Position numbers and translations under genes: made by a program. From NCBI RefSeq assembly GCF_012935715.1, contig NZ_CP052860.1:5642001-5706000 (forward strand): 64,000 nucleotides of DNA, given 5' to 3'. The notes under the pieces are model-generated. The model was not told the DNA's origin, searched no databases, and was given only the letters and a program-made list of their open reading frames with translations. Positions 63,228-64,000 of this stretch are shown here, in pieces (within the stretch, counting starts at the first letter, position 1; every line of letters starts with the position of its first letter). Source of the DNA: Pseudomonas sp. ADAK13 (GTDB lineage Bacteria; Pseudomonadota; Gammaproteobacteria; Pseudomonadales; Pseudomonadaceae).

Positions 63228-64000
<773 letters not shown>

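Overview
The window looks like a chromosomal segment of a fluorescent Pseudomonas (P. fluorescens / P. protegens type). It has high GC and strong G/C bias at third codon positions. It carries orthologues of mexEF-oprN, mexS/mexT, the ben operon and efeUOB, an enantio-pyochelin-type biosynthetic operon, a Pseudomonas REP pair, and Pseudomonas families such as DUF2790 and DUF1652. I see no rRNA, tRNA, CRISPR array, prophage or insertion sequence.

Region by region. (1) 1-9858: the end of a siderophore operon, pchE(partial)-pchF-pchK-pchC-pchB-pchA. The order, the PchK-type reductase and the lack of an epimerase insert in PchE point to enantio-pyochelin. (2) 9906-14135, minus strand: a four-gene ferrous-iron/DyP operon, efeU-efeO-efeB plus a second M75 (EfeM-like) protein, with a good Fur box in front. 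(3) 14304-15931: an AraC regulator and a small exported protein. (4) 16059-21907, minus strand: the mexEF-oprN RND pump. (5) 22133-27737: a small secreted protein, a cupin and a four-gene sugar ABC importer with two different permeases. (6) 27768-31687, minus strand: DUF1989 protein, GntR regulator, fused permease-ATPase and binding protein of a polar amino-acid-type importer, with a perfect GntR-like palindrome upstream. (7) 31954-40853: a DHA2 exporter, then benR and benABCD-benK-benF for benzoate uptake and conversion to catechol. (8) 41179-46180: LysR and AraC regulators and an aaeX/aaeA/aaeB-type aromatic-acid efflux operon. (9) 46250-48928: an SDR and a divergent pair of DJ-1 superfamily genes whose base usage differs from their neighbours. 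(10) 49002-51187: mexT and mexS, divergent, about 27 kb from the pump they are expected to control. (11) 51483-54700: an unrecognised module made of a 47-residue Cys-containing peptide, a 473-residue protein of unknown family and a MocR-type regulator. (12) 54807-60311: pgm, a REP pair, pirin, an SF1 helicase and a DUF1652 protein. (13) 60572-64000: an AraC regulator with an NTF2-like N-terminus, an amine/amino-acid FAD oxidase, a cupin and the start of a PotF-type polyamine-binding protein.

Working together: regions 1 and 2 form an iron-acquisition block. Regions 7 and 8 combine import and degradation of benzoate with efflux of aromatic acids. Regions 4 and 10 are two separated halves of one multidrug-resistance circuit. 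Region 11 is the least explained part and the best candidate for something undescribed.
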